Assembly (NCBI GenBank): GCA_028716385.1
Contig: JAQUPX010000003.1
Coordinates: forward strand, 248,001-312,000
DNA length: 64,000 bases
Reading direction: 5' to 3'
DNA from: a bacterium
GTDB lineage: Bacteria; Hydrothermota; UBA3073; JACQXS01; JAQTXJ01
Part shown: positions 25,892-34,356 of the stretch, in pieces
Layout of the letters: the number at the start of each line of letters is the position of its first letter
How positions within the stretch are numbered: position 1 is the first letter of the stretch
Translations under genes and position numbers: made by a program
Notes under the pieces: model-generated
The model's database searches: none
What the model was told of the DNA's origin: nothing
What the model saw: the letters and a program-made list of their open reading frames with translations, nothing else

Positions 25892-27274
25892 TTATTTTTC
25901 CCACCTTTCTTTTAACTCCCAGATATGAGATATTATCTTTGAACTGTTTGCTCGTTCTATATCATCTGGTATGGATTGTCCCGTTGTTAGATATGAAATT
26001 GGTTTTTTGGATAAAAAAGGCGATTCTAATAATGTGCCGAAAGACGAAGTCTCATCCAATTTTGTGAAAACTAATTTTCCCGGACATAAAACATCGTAGT
26101 TTTTTATAATGTCTGCAATGTCTTTAGTTTTCGTAGTAAGCGAGATAACAAGATGTATCTCATCGGGTTTTATAAGATTGAAAAATGTGCAAAGTTCGGA
26201 TATGTATTTTTCGTTCTTTTGACTGCTTCCGGCGGTGTCTATGAAAATAACGTCCATATCTTTAAACTTTTCTAAAGAATTAGGAAAATCCATAGCCGAA
26301 AAAACTACCTCTATAGGAATGTCTACTATTTTAGCAAAAGTATTAAGTTGCTCAACCGCCGCAAGCCTATATGTATCAATCGTAATTAAAGCCACTTTTA
26401 GCTTATCGTATATGGTAAAATTACTTGCAATTTTTGCTATTGTTGTTGTCTTCCCTGTCCCGGTTGGGCCAATAAAGGCTATTAAATACGGAACATTCCG
26501 CTTTGTAACTGATTGTGATGGTGAAGATGTTTTCTCTCCGCCTGATGCGGACTTGCCATTAGATTTACCTGATGCGGGCTCGACAGACAGGTAATCTAAA
26601 ATAGGTTTTAGAGATATAGGAGAACTAGAAATTAGAGAGGAAAGTAAAGATTTAATACTCTCTTCGGAGGAAGAAGTCCCGGTCGATTTGTCCATAGAAG
26701 GTAATAAATTTAGCTTGCTATTAATTAAATTAGTAATAATTGAGGCGGTGTCTGCTTGAATACCTGAAGCAACTAATTTATTAAAGAGTGGTGGAAAATT
26801 TACTGCCTCAGAACATTGAATAAGAGAAGACAGGTCGGATACTTGCTTCCCAAACGAATGGATTTGATTCTTAAGTTCGGATAATTGGGATTCAACATTA
26901 GATAACTGCCCGCTGTCGGGTACGTTTTTCCCATTTTGACGAGAGTCAGGCGAAAAACCTGCAAATTTTGAAGGAGTGTCCGTATTAAATGCGTAATCGC
27001 CACCGGCTTGCCTGCCGTTAGGCATGGAACGGGATGTCCCATTAGAATTATCTTGTCCATTGACAGAGATGTTTTTCCCTCCTGCTTGCTCGTTAGGCAG
27101 GGAGACATTCGTATCTGCTTTTACTCCGGGTAAATCTGTGGCTGCAAGCATTTCTATTTCTTCCGTGTCTTCTATTCTATTTGTAGCAAGTATAACTGCA
27201 TCCGGACCAAGGTCTTGTTTGACCATTTCGATTCCTTCTTTAATACTTTTTGCTCTATATTTCTTTATGTTCAA
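25892..27274 (-). CDS. flhF: Flagellar GTPase FlhF
   Basis: A 460-residue SRP-type GTPase that determines where flagella are placed. The N-terminal B domain (YRAKSIKEGIEMVKQDLGP, AVILATNR) is followed by a disordered linker (about 50-120) and, after a helical N part, the G domain from about 263: IGPTGTGKTTTIAKIASNF, TIDTYRLAAVEQLNTFAKIV, IDTAGSSQKN, VFTKLDETSSFG. The start is a TTG at 27274 preceded by GGGAGGTGA. The linkers contain at least four mini-palindromes read in frame (peptides SLPNEQAGG, NGTSRSMPNGRQAGG, SVEPASGK, KSASGGEK). It is coupled to flhG and follows flhA. Confidence 0.95.
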   Translation of the reverse strand: MNIKKYRAKSIKEGIEMVKQDLGPDAVILATNRIEDTEEIEMLAATDLPGVKADTNVSLPNEQAGGKNISVNGQDNSNGTSRSMPNGRQAGGDYAFNTDTPSKFAGFSPDSRQNGKNVPDSGQLSNVESQLSELKNQIHSFGKQVSDLSSLIQCSEAVNFPPLFNKLVASGIQADTASIITNLINSKLNLLPSMDKSTGTSSSEESIKSLLSSLISSSPISLKPILDYLSVEPASGKSNGKSASGGEKTSSPSQSVTKRNVPYLIAFIGPTGTGKTTTIAKIASNFTIYDKLKVALITIDTYRLAAVEQLNTFAKIVDIPIEVVFSAMDFPNSLEKFKDMDVIFIDTAGSSQKNEKYISELCTFFNLIKPDEIHLVISLTTKTKDIADIIKNYDVLCPGKLVFTKLDETSSFGTLLESPFLSKKPISYLTTGQSIPDDIERANSSKIISHIWELKERWEK

Positions 27275-27285
27275 GCTGTCACCTC

Positions 27286-27316
27286 CCTGCCGTTAGGCAG
27301 GTCCCGCTATAGCGGG
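27286..27316. repeat. Pair of palindromes forming the end of flhA
   Basis: CCTGCCGTTAGGCAGG (27286-27301) next to CCCGCTATAGCGGG (27303-27316). Read on the minus strand they supply the last codons of flhA (PAIAGPA) and its TAA stop, then run directly into the flhF ribosome site. Confidence 0.85.
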
Positions 27317-29359
27317 ATTAATTTCTCCTAATGAATTTATTGGTACTCTTGAATCAAGTTCCGAAAAAGATAAAACTACTAAATTGGGAAAAATAGGCGT
27401 TATAAGTTTCCTTAAATAATTTCGTAATCTCGGCGAAGATATAATGATTGGTTGGTAGTTCTGTAAAGCAAGTTTTTCTATCCATTTTGATATTTCAATA
27501 AATAATGATTGGGCAAGCTTTGGCTCAATAGAAAAACCTGAATCTGTATGATTCTTCTCGATTGAATCTAAAATAAGTTGTTCGAATCTGGGCTCTATTG
27601 AAACACAATTGATTTTACCATTGGAATCTTTATATTGTTGAGAAATATTACGCTTAAGCGCCTGACGGGTAAATTCGGTAAGCTGGTCAATGTCTTTAGT
27701 TACCGGAGCATAATCTGCAAGTGCCTCAAGAATGGTAACGGTGTCTCGGATAGATATCCTTTCCGCAAGTAGGTTTTGGAAGACTTTCTGGATGTCGCCG
27801 ATTTTCATTATGTTTGGAATAAGTTCGTTCACAACTGCCGGATGGGTTTCTTTTGCCCTATCAATAATTACTTGAGCTTCTTGTCTGCCGAGAAGCTCGT
27901 TAGCATATGATTTTATGGTCTCCTGGAGATGCGTCGTAACAACAACCGAAGGCTCAACTATCGTATATCCAAGCGCTTCGGCTCTGTTTCGTTCCTTCCT
28001 TGTAATCCAGTAAGCAGGTAAATTAAATACCGGCTCTGTCGTTTCTTCCTCATCTAATTTCTGTTTGGCAGAACCCGGGTTCATAGCAAGTAACCCTTGC
28101 AAAAATACTTTACCTTTTGCAATTTCAGTCCCTTTGACTTTAATAACATATTCTTCAGGTTGAAGTTCAAGATTGTCTCTAATACGCACAGGAGGGACAA
28201 CAAACCCCAATTCAGAGGCAATTCTTTTCCGCAAAAAGCCGATCCTGTCAAGCAAATCGCCTCCCTTTTCTTTATCCACTAAATTGATATTGCCGTAGCC
28301 AAGCTCTATTTCAATCGGGTCAATTCGTAATGTTTTGTTCCAGTCTTCTACTTCTTCTGCCTTACCGGTAGATAGCGTCGGCTTATTCGATACCTCTGTA
28401 GTCGTACTTTTTTGAATTAAATAACCAATGCCGCCAATAAGCGCGGAAAGAAAAAAGAATGGGAAAAAAGGAAAACCGGGCACTATCGCACAAACAAATA
28501 ACGCACCCGACACAATAAATAAAACCTTAGAGTTAACAAGCATTTGAGAAATTATATCTCTGCCAAGGTCAGACTCCGATGCCATCCTTGTAACAAGAAT
28601 ACCGGATGCAGTAGCGATTATGATAGCAGGTATTTGAGCAACAAGTCCGTCTCCGATAGTAAGAATAGTATAAATGCCAACGGCAGATTGAGCCGGCATA
28701 TGTCTTTGAAATATTCCTATACATAAACCACCGACAATGTTAATAGCCGTAATAAGTAAGCCGGCAACAGCATCTCCTCTGATAAATTTAGATGCTCCGT
28801 CCATAGCTCCGTAAAAGTCGGTTTCTCTGCGAATCTCAATCCTTCTCTCTTTTGCTTCTGTTTCGGTAATTAAGCCGGTGTTAAGGTCTGCATCTATGGC
28901 CATTTGCTTCCCGGGCATACCGTCCAATGTGAATCTTGCCGCAACTTCAGCAATTCTTGTCGCACCTTGCGTAATTACGACAAATTGAATTATTATTATG
29001 ATGATAAAAATTACTACCCCGACAATATAATTTCCTCCTACAACAAAATTTCCGAAAGCGTATATAACTTTCCCTCCATCTGCATTCAAAAGAATGGAAC
29101 GAGTAACTGCCACATTCAATCCAAGCCTTAAAAGTGTGGTGAGAAGCAAAATAGAAGGAAAAGAAGCGATATCCAGCGGTTTATGGATATACATAGTCGA
29201 TACGATAAGCAAAAGAGAAAAAGCAATGTTGAAAATTATGAAAATATCAATAATAAAAGTGGGAAGCGGGACGATAAGAATGGCTATAATAGTAAGAACA
29301 CCGATTGCAACAACAATAGTGCCTTGTTTCGCAAGCCTTTCCGTAAAAAGATTATTCAT
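27293..29359 (-). CDS. flhA: Flagellar export gate protein FlhA
   Basis: A 688-residue inner-membrane protein of the type III export gate. Eight membrane segments fill residues 1 to about 310 (VVAIGVLTIIAILIVPLP, FIIDIFIIFNIAFSLLLI). Between TM segments 4 and 5 lies the conserved FHIPEP-type loop, with LLLTTLLRLGLNVAVTRSIL and MPGKQMAIDADLN before and in it. The cytoplasmic domain (about 330-688) recruits substrates and chaperones (DYAPVTKDIDQLTEFTRQAL, PIIISSPRLRNYLRKLI). Its last eight residues are encoded by palindromic repeats. No ribosome site is evident before the ATG; a CCGCCTCAGGCGG palindrome lies 20 nt upstream. Confidence 0.96.
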   Translation of the reverse strand: MNNLFTERLAKQGTIVVAIGVLTIIAILIVPLPTFIIDIFIIFNIAFSLLLIVSTMYIHKPLDIASFPSILLLTTLLRLGLNVAVTRSILLNADGGKVIYAFGNFVVGGNYIVGVVIFIIIIIIQFVVITQGATRIAEVAARFTLDGMPGKQMAIDADLNTGLITETEAKERRIEIRRETDFYGAMDGASKFIRGDAVAGLLITAINIVGGLCIGIFQRHMPAQSAVGIYTILTIGDGLVAQIPAIIIATASGILVTRMASESDLGRDIISQMLVNSKVLFIVSGALFVCAIVPGFPFFPFFFLSALIGGIGYLIQKSTTTEVSNKPTLSTGKAEEVEDWNKTLRIDPIEIELGYGNINLVDKEKGGDLLDRIGFLRKRIASELGFVVPPVRIRDNLELQPEEYVIKVKGTEIAKGKVFLQGLLAMNPGSAKQKLDEEETTEPVFNLPAYWITRKERNRAEALGYTIVEPSVVVTTHLQETIKSYANELLGRQEAQVIIDRAKETHPAVVNELIPNIMKIGDIQKVFQNLLAERISIRDTVTILEALADYAPVTKDIDQLTEFTRQALKRNISQQYKDSNGKINCVSIEPRFEQLILDSIEKNHTDSGFSIEPKLAQSLFIEISKWIEKLALQNYQPIIISSPRLRNYLRKLITPIFPNLVVLSFSELDSRVPINSLGEINPAIAGPA

Positions 29360-29378
29360 AATTTAATTATAACTCAAT

Positions 29379-29391
29379 CCGCCTCAGGCGG
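29379..29391. repeat. CCGCC-TCA-GGCGG mini-palindrome
   Basis: Perfect palindrome in the 52-bp gap between flhB and flhA; the same word occurs at 41556-41570 and, degenerate, inside fliO and fliK. Confidence 0.8.
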
Positions 29392-29411
29392 TTCTCTTCA
29401 TATTTATCCAT

Positions 29412-30497
29412 TTAAGACGCACTAATTTTATCTCCGTCATGGCGTGATGTTACATTTTTTAATTTATAGACATACGCTATAATTTCTGCAACTGCCTGGT
29501 ATAATTTAACCGGAATTTGGTCACCTATATCGCAAGTAGTAAATAACAACCTCGCAAGCGGCTTGTTTTCAATAATAGGAATATCGTGTTTGTTCGCAAT
29601 CTCTCTGATTTTCTTGGCTACGTCGCCGCCACCTTTTGCAACTACAACCGGTGCCGAATCTTTAGGCTGGTCATATCGTATCGCAATGGCTATTTTTGTC
29701 GGGTTTGTTATAATAACGGTTGCCTTAGGAACTTCCTGCATCATTCTCTGTCTTGCTAGTTCTCGTTGTTTTGCCCTAATCCTGCTCTTGATTTCAGGAG
29801 GCCCTTCCATTTGCCTCATCTCTTCTTTTACTTCCTGGGATGTCATCCTTATGCTTTTTTCATAATTCCATTTCTGGAAAATATAGTCCGATACCGCTAT
29901 GACTAAAAATACAAGAATTGTATTAAGAATTAGTTTGAACAGCGTTGCAGCTAAAAAACTTGACTGGGCTTCGGCAGAAGAATTGGTAAGCGATAATATT
30001 GGAGCGATGATTCCTTTTATACCAAGGAAAATGACGATTCCAATGAGGAATAATTTCAATAAAGACTTAAGTAAAGTAAAATAAGCATTGGGGCTAAATA
30101 AGTTCTTGGCACCCTGAGCCGGATTTATTGCTCCCCACTTAACGGCAAGCGCTTCAGGTGCATATACCCATCCACCAAGAATGAGCGAACCAATGATATC
30201 AACGAGAATAAGAACCGCAAAAAAAGGAATAAAGAAAGGTAATAAATTTTTCATAGAAAAAGTGATTATAGATAAAGTAGTCTTTTCATTGAGAGACATA
30301 AGCATTCCACTGCCGAAAAAATATTTTGTTATGTTTGCAATCCCTCCTGCAAGTTTTCCTCCAATAATAGGAAATAAAAATAAACTAACAATTAGAAGCA
30401 AAACGGTACTCGTTTCCGTGCTTCTTGGCACATTACCTTTTTGCCTCTCTTTGCCGCGACGCATACCGGTCGCCGGTAGTGTTCTGTCTTCGTCCAT
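29412..30497 (-). CDS. flhB: Flagellar export switch protein FlhB
   Basis: 361 residues. Four membrane segments in the first about 215 (LLLIVSLFLFPIIGGKLAGG, FIPFFAVLILVDIIGSLIL, LLKLFLIGIVIFLGIKGIIA, LFKLILNTILVFLVIAV), then a linker helix (MTSQEVKEEMRQMEGPPEIK) and the cytoplasmic switch domain with TVIITNPTKIAIAIRYDQPK. Autocleavage in FlhB occurs between Asn and Pro of NPTH; here the motif is NPTK, so the position after Thr is Lys. FlhB switches export from hook to filament substrates together with FliK (38550). Gap to flhA 52 bp, to fliR 30 bp. Confidence 0.95.
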   Translation of the reverse strand: MDEDRTLPATGMRRGKERQKGNVPRSTETSTVLLLIVSLFLFPIIGGKLAGGIANITKYFFGSGMLMSLNEKTTLSIITFSMKNLLPFFIPFFAVLILVDIIGSLILGGWVYAPEALAVKWGAINPAQGAKNLFSPNAYFTLLKSLLKLFLIGIVIFLGIKGIIAPILSLTNSSAEAQSSFLAATLFKLILNTILVFLVIAVSDYIFQKWNYEKSIRMTSQEVKEEMRQMEGPPEIKSRIRAKQRELARQRMMQEVPKATVIITNPTKIAIAIRYDQPKDSAPVVVAKGGGDVAKKIREIANKHDIPIIENKPLARLLFTTCDIGDQIPVKLYQAVAEIIAYVYKLKNVTSRHDGDKISAS

Positions 30498-30527
30498 AAT
30501 TTATTACCTTTGTCTGTTTCTCATTTT

Positions 30528-31286
30528 TTAAGACCTGAATAAATTGTATATAGTTGGTTCTAATTTATAAATCATCTTTGTAATTGTTATAGCTATGTAA
30601 GGTAACGATACTGCCATAAGCCATAGCCCGACAGCAATACTAAGTGGAATTGAAGCCATAAGAATATCAAATTCAGGAATAGCCCGCGCAATAAGCCCAA
30701 GAGAAATCGAAATTAGCAATAAAATACCTATAATGGGTGCACCTATTTCAAATCCTACCCTGAAAATACTGCTGCCTGTAGCAATAAATTGTTCCATAAA
30801 AGAATTGCTTATCGAAAAAGTCCCGAGAGGTAGTAATTTGAAAGTTTGCCTTACCGCATTTAGAACGATAAGATGCCCGTTTACACAAAGGAAAAGCATC
30901 ATAGCAAATAAATAGTTAAATTGAGCGATAACGGGTATTTCTATTCCAAAAGTAGGGTCAACCATTTCTGCTAACCACATCCCCATTTGAAATCCCATAA
31001 TGGAACCTGCTAATTGCACACCCATAAAAATGAAAAGTACTACCGAACCAATAGCTACACCTATTAATATTTCTCTTGAGATAATAAGAATTAATGTAAT
31101 AATAGAATCCGGATTTGGTACTTCTATATTTAAAACAGGCGTAAGTAAAAAGGCAATACATAAGGCAAGCGTTATCTTTCCGGTGGCAGGGAAACCCCTG
31201 TCCCCAAGAATAGGAGAAGTGATAATAACGCCAAGCGTTCTGAAAAATATAAAAATACCTTTCATAAGAGTTATCTCTAATATCAT
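30528..31286 (-). CDS. fliR: Flagellar export component FliR
   Basis: 252 residues with six to seven hydrophobic segments, for example FRTLGVIITSPILGDRGFPA near the start, ILIGVAIGSVVLFIFMGVQLAGS, and QFNYLFAMMLFLCVNGHLIV. FliR forms, with FliP and FliQ, the helical export channel core. It lies 2 bp after fliQ in the standard order fliP-fliQ-fliR-flhB-flhA. Confidence 0.94.
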   Translation of the reverse strand: MILEITLMKGIFIFFRTLGVIITSPILGDRGFPATGKITLALCIAFLLTPVLNIEVPNPDSIITLILIISREILIGVAIGSVVLFIFMGVQLAGSIMGFQMGMWLAEMVDPTFGIEIPVIAQFNYLFAMMLFLCVNGHLIVLNAVRQTFKLLPLGTFSISNSFMEQFIATGSSIFRVGFEIGAPIIGILLLISISLGLIARAIPEFDILMASIPLSIAVGLWLMAVSLPYIAITITKMIYKLEPTIYNLFRS

Positions 31287-31288
31287 AA

Positions 31289-31558
31289 TTATTTAATTAG
31301 ATGGTCCATCTGGGCGAACATCCTTGCTGTAAATTCTACCAGCTTTGTTAACATCCATGGCATAGTAAAATACATTACAGCGCCTACTGCCAGTATTTTA
31401 GGCACGAACGATAATGTCATTTCTTTTATTGCAGTAACCGCTTGAAAAATAGATATAAGAACTCCTATCACTAATCCTGCAAGTAACATAGGTAAAGATA
31501 AAACAAGCGTTGTAATTAAAGTATCCTTGAAAATAGCAATTGCCATTCCTTGATCCAT
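31289..31558 (-). CDS. fliQ: Flagellar export component FliQ
   Basis: 89 residues, two membrane hairpin helices (ITTLVLSLPMLLAGLVIGV and LAVGAVMYFTMPWMLTKLVE) joined by the conserved loop ISIFQAVTAIKEMTLSFVPK. Four copies join FliP and FliR in the export gate. The length is the family norm. Confidence 0.95.
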   Translation of the reverse strand: MDQGMAIAIFKDTLITTLVLSLPMLLAGLVIGVLISIFQAVTAIKEMTLSFVPKILAVGAVMYFTMPWMLTKLVEFTARMFAQMDHLIK

Positions 31559-31570
31559 AGTTATCTTAAG

Positions 31571-32380
31571 TTATCTAAAACTTGTAATTAAAGATTTTAC
31601 GATTAAATCCCAACCATTAACAAGAATGAATAATAATAATTTTAAAGGCGCTGAAATCATCATAGGTGGCACCATAAACATCCCCATAGATAGCAATATG
31701 GATGCTAAAACTAAATCTATGATTAAAAAAGGCAAGTATATTAAAAAACCCATCTCAAATGAAATTCTTAATTCGGAAGTAATAAACGCCGGCATAATTG
31801 TAGTAAATGGAATTTCCGCTACGGTTGTTGGCTTTTTTCCCTCCGCAAAATGAACGAATAATGCTAAATCTTCTTCCCTTACTTGCTTTAACATAAAAGT
31901 GCGGAGTGGAGCAATGCCTCTATCTATAGCTTCTTTTGAAGAAATATCTTTGTTTATATAAGGAGTAATTGCATCGTTATACATCGTTTCAAAAGTAGGT
32001 TTCATTATGTAAAAAGTCATAAATAATGCAAGCGCTATCAATACCTGGTTCGGAGGTACTGATCGGGTCGTTAAGGCGTTTCGTAGCATTGAAAAAACAA
32101 TTATTATACGGGTGAAGGAAGTAAGCGTTAAAAGTAAAAAAGGAATCAACGGAATAAGCGTCAACGCTATCGCAATTTGTATCGGTGGAGTGAAATCATC
32201 AAAACTAACTGCTTTTGCTGCTAAAAGTGGTTGCGCTATGAACAGTAAAAAAATAAATAAAACAGGTGCTAATATAGACGAATAATGAGGATAAGAAAGA
32301 ATCTTGTTTTGCATCCACCGCCATGGTGAGACGTTCCATTTTAATAACCTGACTGCCGTCAGGCAAGTTAATTTTTTCAT
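31571..32380 (-). CDS. fliP: Flagellar export component FliP
   Basis: 269 residues. Characteristic FliP stretches: LLTLTSFTRIIIVFSMLRNAL, the conserved TTRSVPPNQVLIALALFMTF, MPAFITSELRISFEMGFLIY and the final SMGMFMVPPMMISAPLKLLL. A signal-like hydrophobic segment (SILAPVLFIFLLFIAQPLLA) is near residue 40. The first about 20 residues (MKKLTCLTAVRLLKWN) are encoded by a mini-palindrome (32348-32367). The ATG at 32380 has AGGA upstream in the end of fliO and only 2 nt separate the genes; an ATG at 32314 would give the more usual signal-peptide start and cannot be excluded. Confidence 0.94.
   Translation of the reverse strand: MKKLTCLTAVRLLKWNVSPWRWMQNKILSYPHYSSILAPVLFIFLLFIAQPLLAAKAVSFDDFTPPIQIAIALTLIPLIPFLLLTLTSFTRIIIVFSMLRNALTTRSVPPNQVLIALALFMTFYIMKPTFETMYNDAITPYINKDISSKEAIDRGIAPLRTFMLKQVREEDLALFVHFAEGKKPTTVAEIPFTTIMPAFITSELRISFEMGFLIYLPFLIIDLVLASILLSMGMFMVPPMMISAPLKLLLFILVNGWDLIVKSLITSFR
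32348..32367. repeat. CCTGCC-type palindrome inside the fliP 5' end
   Basis: CCTGACTGCCGTCAGGCAAG, an imperfect copy of the CCTGCCTGCCGTCAGGCAGG word seen at 11523-11542. Read in the fliP frame it encodes LTCLTAVRL. Confidence 0.75.
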
Positions 32381-32382
32381 TT

Positions 32383-32937
32383 TTATCCTAATAATCCGGA
32401 CCCCTTCTTTTCCGCCTCAGGTGGAGTCCCCCCTGATGTGTCTTTTTTCACGCTGGAAGTGGACTTGCCTCTTAAAGTAAATCCCTTTAAGTATTGGGCA
32501 AATATCCCTTCTTTTGAGCCTTCTTTAAGGGATTTTATTGTGGATGGTTCTTTTATTTCTGATAATATGTTTATGTTGTCTCCGCTTACCCCTAATATAA
32601 GTATCCGCTCAGGAACCTCAACTACATAAATAGCTTGTTTTGAGTTCAGTGCGGATTTCGCGATTACATTAATAATTTTTTCGTCCCCGGTTTTTCCAAA
32701 TAATCCGTTTTTGCTGGAAAATTTGCGCATAAGCCATATAATTATGAACATTATACCGATTACAATAATGAGACTCCCAATAGCTCTGAAAATCATCCCG
32801 GAAAATGAAACTATACCATTGGTCGGAACAATTAAAGTTTTATATACGGGCGCAACAGAGGAATCACTTATAATCTGTCTGCCGGTAGCCCCCCCTGAGG
32901 CGGACTGGTTTAATATAAAAAATATTAAATTATTCAT
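32383..32937 (-). CDS. fliO: Flagellar biosynthesis protein FliO
   Basis: 184 residues with one membrane segment (IGSLIIVIGIMFIIIWLMRKF, about 53-73) followed by the FliO domain (KIINVIAKSALNSKQAIYVVEVPERILILGVS). FliO stabilises FliP during gate assembly. The N-terminal QSASGGATGR and the C-terminal DTSGGTPPEAEKK are encoded by TCCGCCTCAGG-type mini-palindromes (32891-32904 and 32411-32425). It sits between fliN and fliP as usual. Confidence 0.88.
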   Translation of the reverse strand: MNNLIFFILNQSASGGATGRQIISDSSVAPVYKTLIVPTNGIVSFSGMIFRAIGSLIIVIGIMFIIIWLMRKFSSKNGLFGKTGDEKIINVIAKSALNSKQAIYVVEVPERILILGVSGDNINILSEIKEPSTIKSLKEGSKEGIFAQYLKGFTLRGKSTSSVKKDTSGGTPPEAEKKGSGLLG

Positions 32938-32989
32938 TTTTTTCTCTCTCTTGCCGCCGAAGCGGGATGTCTCATTCTAATTGCCATAC

Positions 32990-33373
32990 TTATTTCCCCA
33001 GTTGTTGAATTCTTTCTTCCGGGTTTATAAGAGCTGTTATGCGAACTCCAAATCTTTCTTCAATAACTATGATTTCGCCCCTGGCAAATATTCTGTTGTT
33101 AATTAAAATATCTACTGTCCCACCCGCGATACTATCCAGTTCTACGATTGAACCTGGACCGGTATTTAAAAGTTCCTGTATGGACATACTCGTTTTCCCA
33201 AGTCTGACGGAAACTTCCATCGGAACATCTAAAATGCCCTCAATATTAGATACTTTGGGTGGCATACCTTCTTCCGGAGCAACTTCTTCAAATTTCGCTT
33301 TTTTCGCAGTTACTTTTTTCTCTGGCGATGTAGCAATCTTCTCTTCCGGAACGTTATCTTCTTTTGGACACAT
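32990..33373 (-). CDS. fliN: Flagellar motor switch protein FliN
   Basis: 127 residues: a charged N-terminal extension of about 45 residues, then the SpoA fold domain (GILDVPMEVSVRLGKTSMS, LNTGPGSIVELDSIAGGTVD, ILINNRIFARGEIIVIEERF, GVRITALINPEERIQQL). FliN makes the lower C-ring and binds the export ATPase complex through FliH. Ribosome site AAGGAGGTAAG is strong. Gap to fliO is 52 bp and contains a CCGCCGAAGCGGG palindrome. Confidence 0.95.
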   Translation of the reverse strand: MCPKEDNVPEEKIATSPEKKVTAKKAKFEEVAPEEGMPPKVSNIEGILDVPMEVSVRLGKTSMSIQELLNTGPGSIVELDSIAGGTVDILINNRIFARGEIIVIEERFGVRITALINPEERIQQLGK

Positions 33374-33377
33374 TTTC

Positions 33378-34340
33378 TTACCTCCTTTTATATGGATTCG
33401 TAATTTTAGATGCCATTCTCATTTTATAAACTCCCGGTTTACCAAACCATTTCTTTTTATCTTCTACATAAACAACTATTTCACTGTCTGTATGAAGGTT
33501 TAACGGTATTATATCCCCTGCTTTCAATTCCAATAAATCAGAAACGTGGATGCTTGACCGTCCAAGTTCTACAAAAACATTGACTCTTACATGCATTAAT
33601 ATTTGTTTGATTTTTTCCTGGAGTTCAACATTGACGGTTTTTCTCGTTGCACGATCGTGAGTTATAACATCGGCAATGAGAGCCCTTGCAACTTCTGTAG
33701 AATATGCAAGCCGCAGAGACATAGTAATATCGTCAAGTGTTAAGGAAAAAGAGACACTAAGAATGGGAGCGGTAGATTCCGGAGGGGCGATAGTTAATGG
33801 GTTGGTTTGCTGAGATACTACTTTTGCAGATACTGCAACATATTTTCCCCATGCTTTTTCAAGGTCAGTAAGTAATGTTCTGGCAATTTTAGGCATAGCT
33901 GCGCGTTCAATAATGGTTATGTCAGGTGGATTTTTTGCGATTCTTCCGTTTCCTCCAAATTCCATATCTACGAGCGTGTGGACAAACGAGGGGGATATTT
34001 CCATAAATACATCCCCAACCGCAGGGTCAAGTTTGAACATAAGAATGTAAGTAGGATTAGATGCCGAAGAGATAAACTCACCAAGTGTGCTGACTTCCGG
34101 CTCGGAAGTTATCATATTGACGAAGTTTCCGGTTCTCGTAGAAATTGATTGTTCAAAAAGAAAATCAAAATATTCATTGATTTCTTTAAATATAGGAAAG
34201 TGGTCTCTTGTAATACCCAGATATCTTTTGATATCGTATTCTTCTATCTTTTTCTCTTTAGTAGGAGTATCTGTCTTACTTTTAGGAACAGTTTTTAACA
34301 AAGTGGAAATTTCTTCCTGCGACAATATTCTTTCTTCCAT
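33378..34340 (-). CDS. fliM: Flagellar motor switch protein FliM
   Basis: 320 residues. The N-terminus EERILSQEEISTLL corresponds to the start of FliM before the CheY-binding core; the middle domain has FVNMITSEPEVSTLGEFISS and MEISPSFVHTLVDMEFGGNG, including the GGNG-type FliG contact loop; the C-terminal SpoA domain reads VNVFVELGRSSIHVSDLLEL. FliM bridges FliG and FliN and reverses the motor. It directly follows motA; fliL, often in between, is absent. Confidence 0.95.
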   Translation of the reverse strand: MEERILSQEEISTLLKTVPKSKTDTPTKEKKIEEYDIKRYLGITRDHFPIFKEINEYFDFLFEQSISTRTGNFVNMITSEPEVSTLGEFISSASNPTYILMFKLDPAVGDVFMEISPSFVHTLVDMEFGGNGRIAKNPPDITIIERAAMPKIARTLLTDLEKAWGKYVAVSAKVVSQQTNPLTIAPPESTAPILSVSFSLTLDDITMSLRLAYSTEVARALIADVITHDRATRKTVNVELQEKIKQILMHVRVNVFVELGRSSIHVSDLLELKAGDIIPLNLHTDSEIVVYVEDKKKWFGKPGVYKMRMASKITNPYKRR

Positions 34341-34356
34341 TAGTTTCTTTTCCTAT

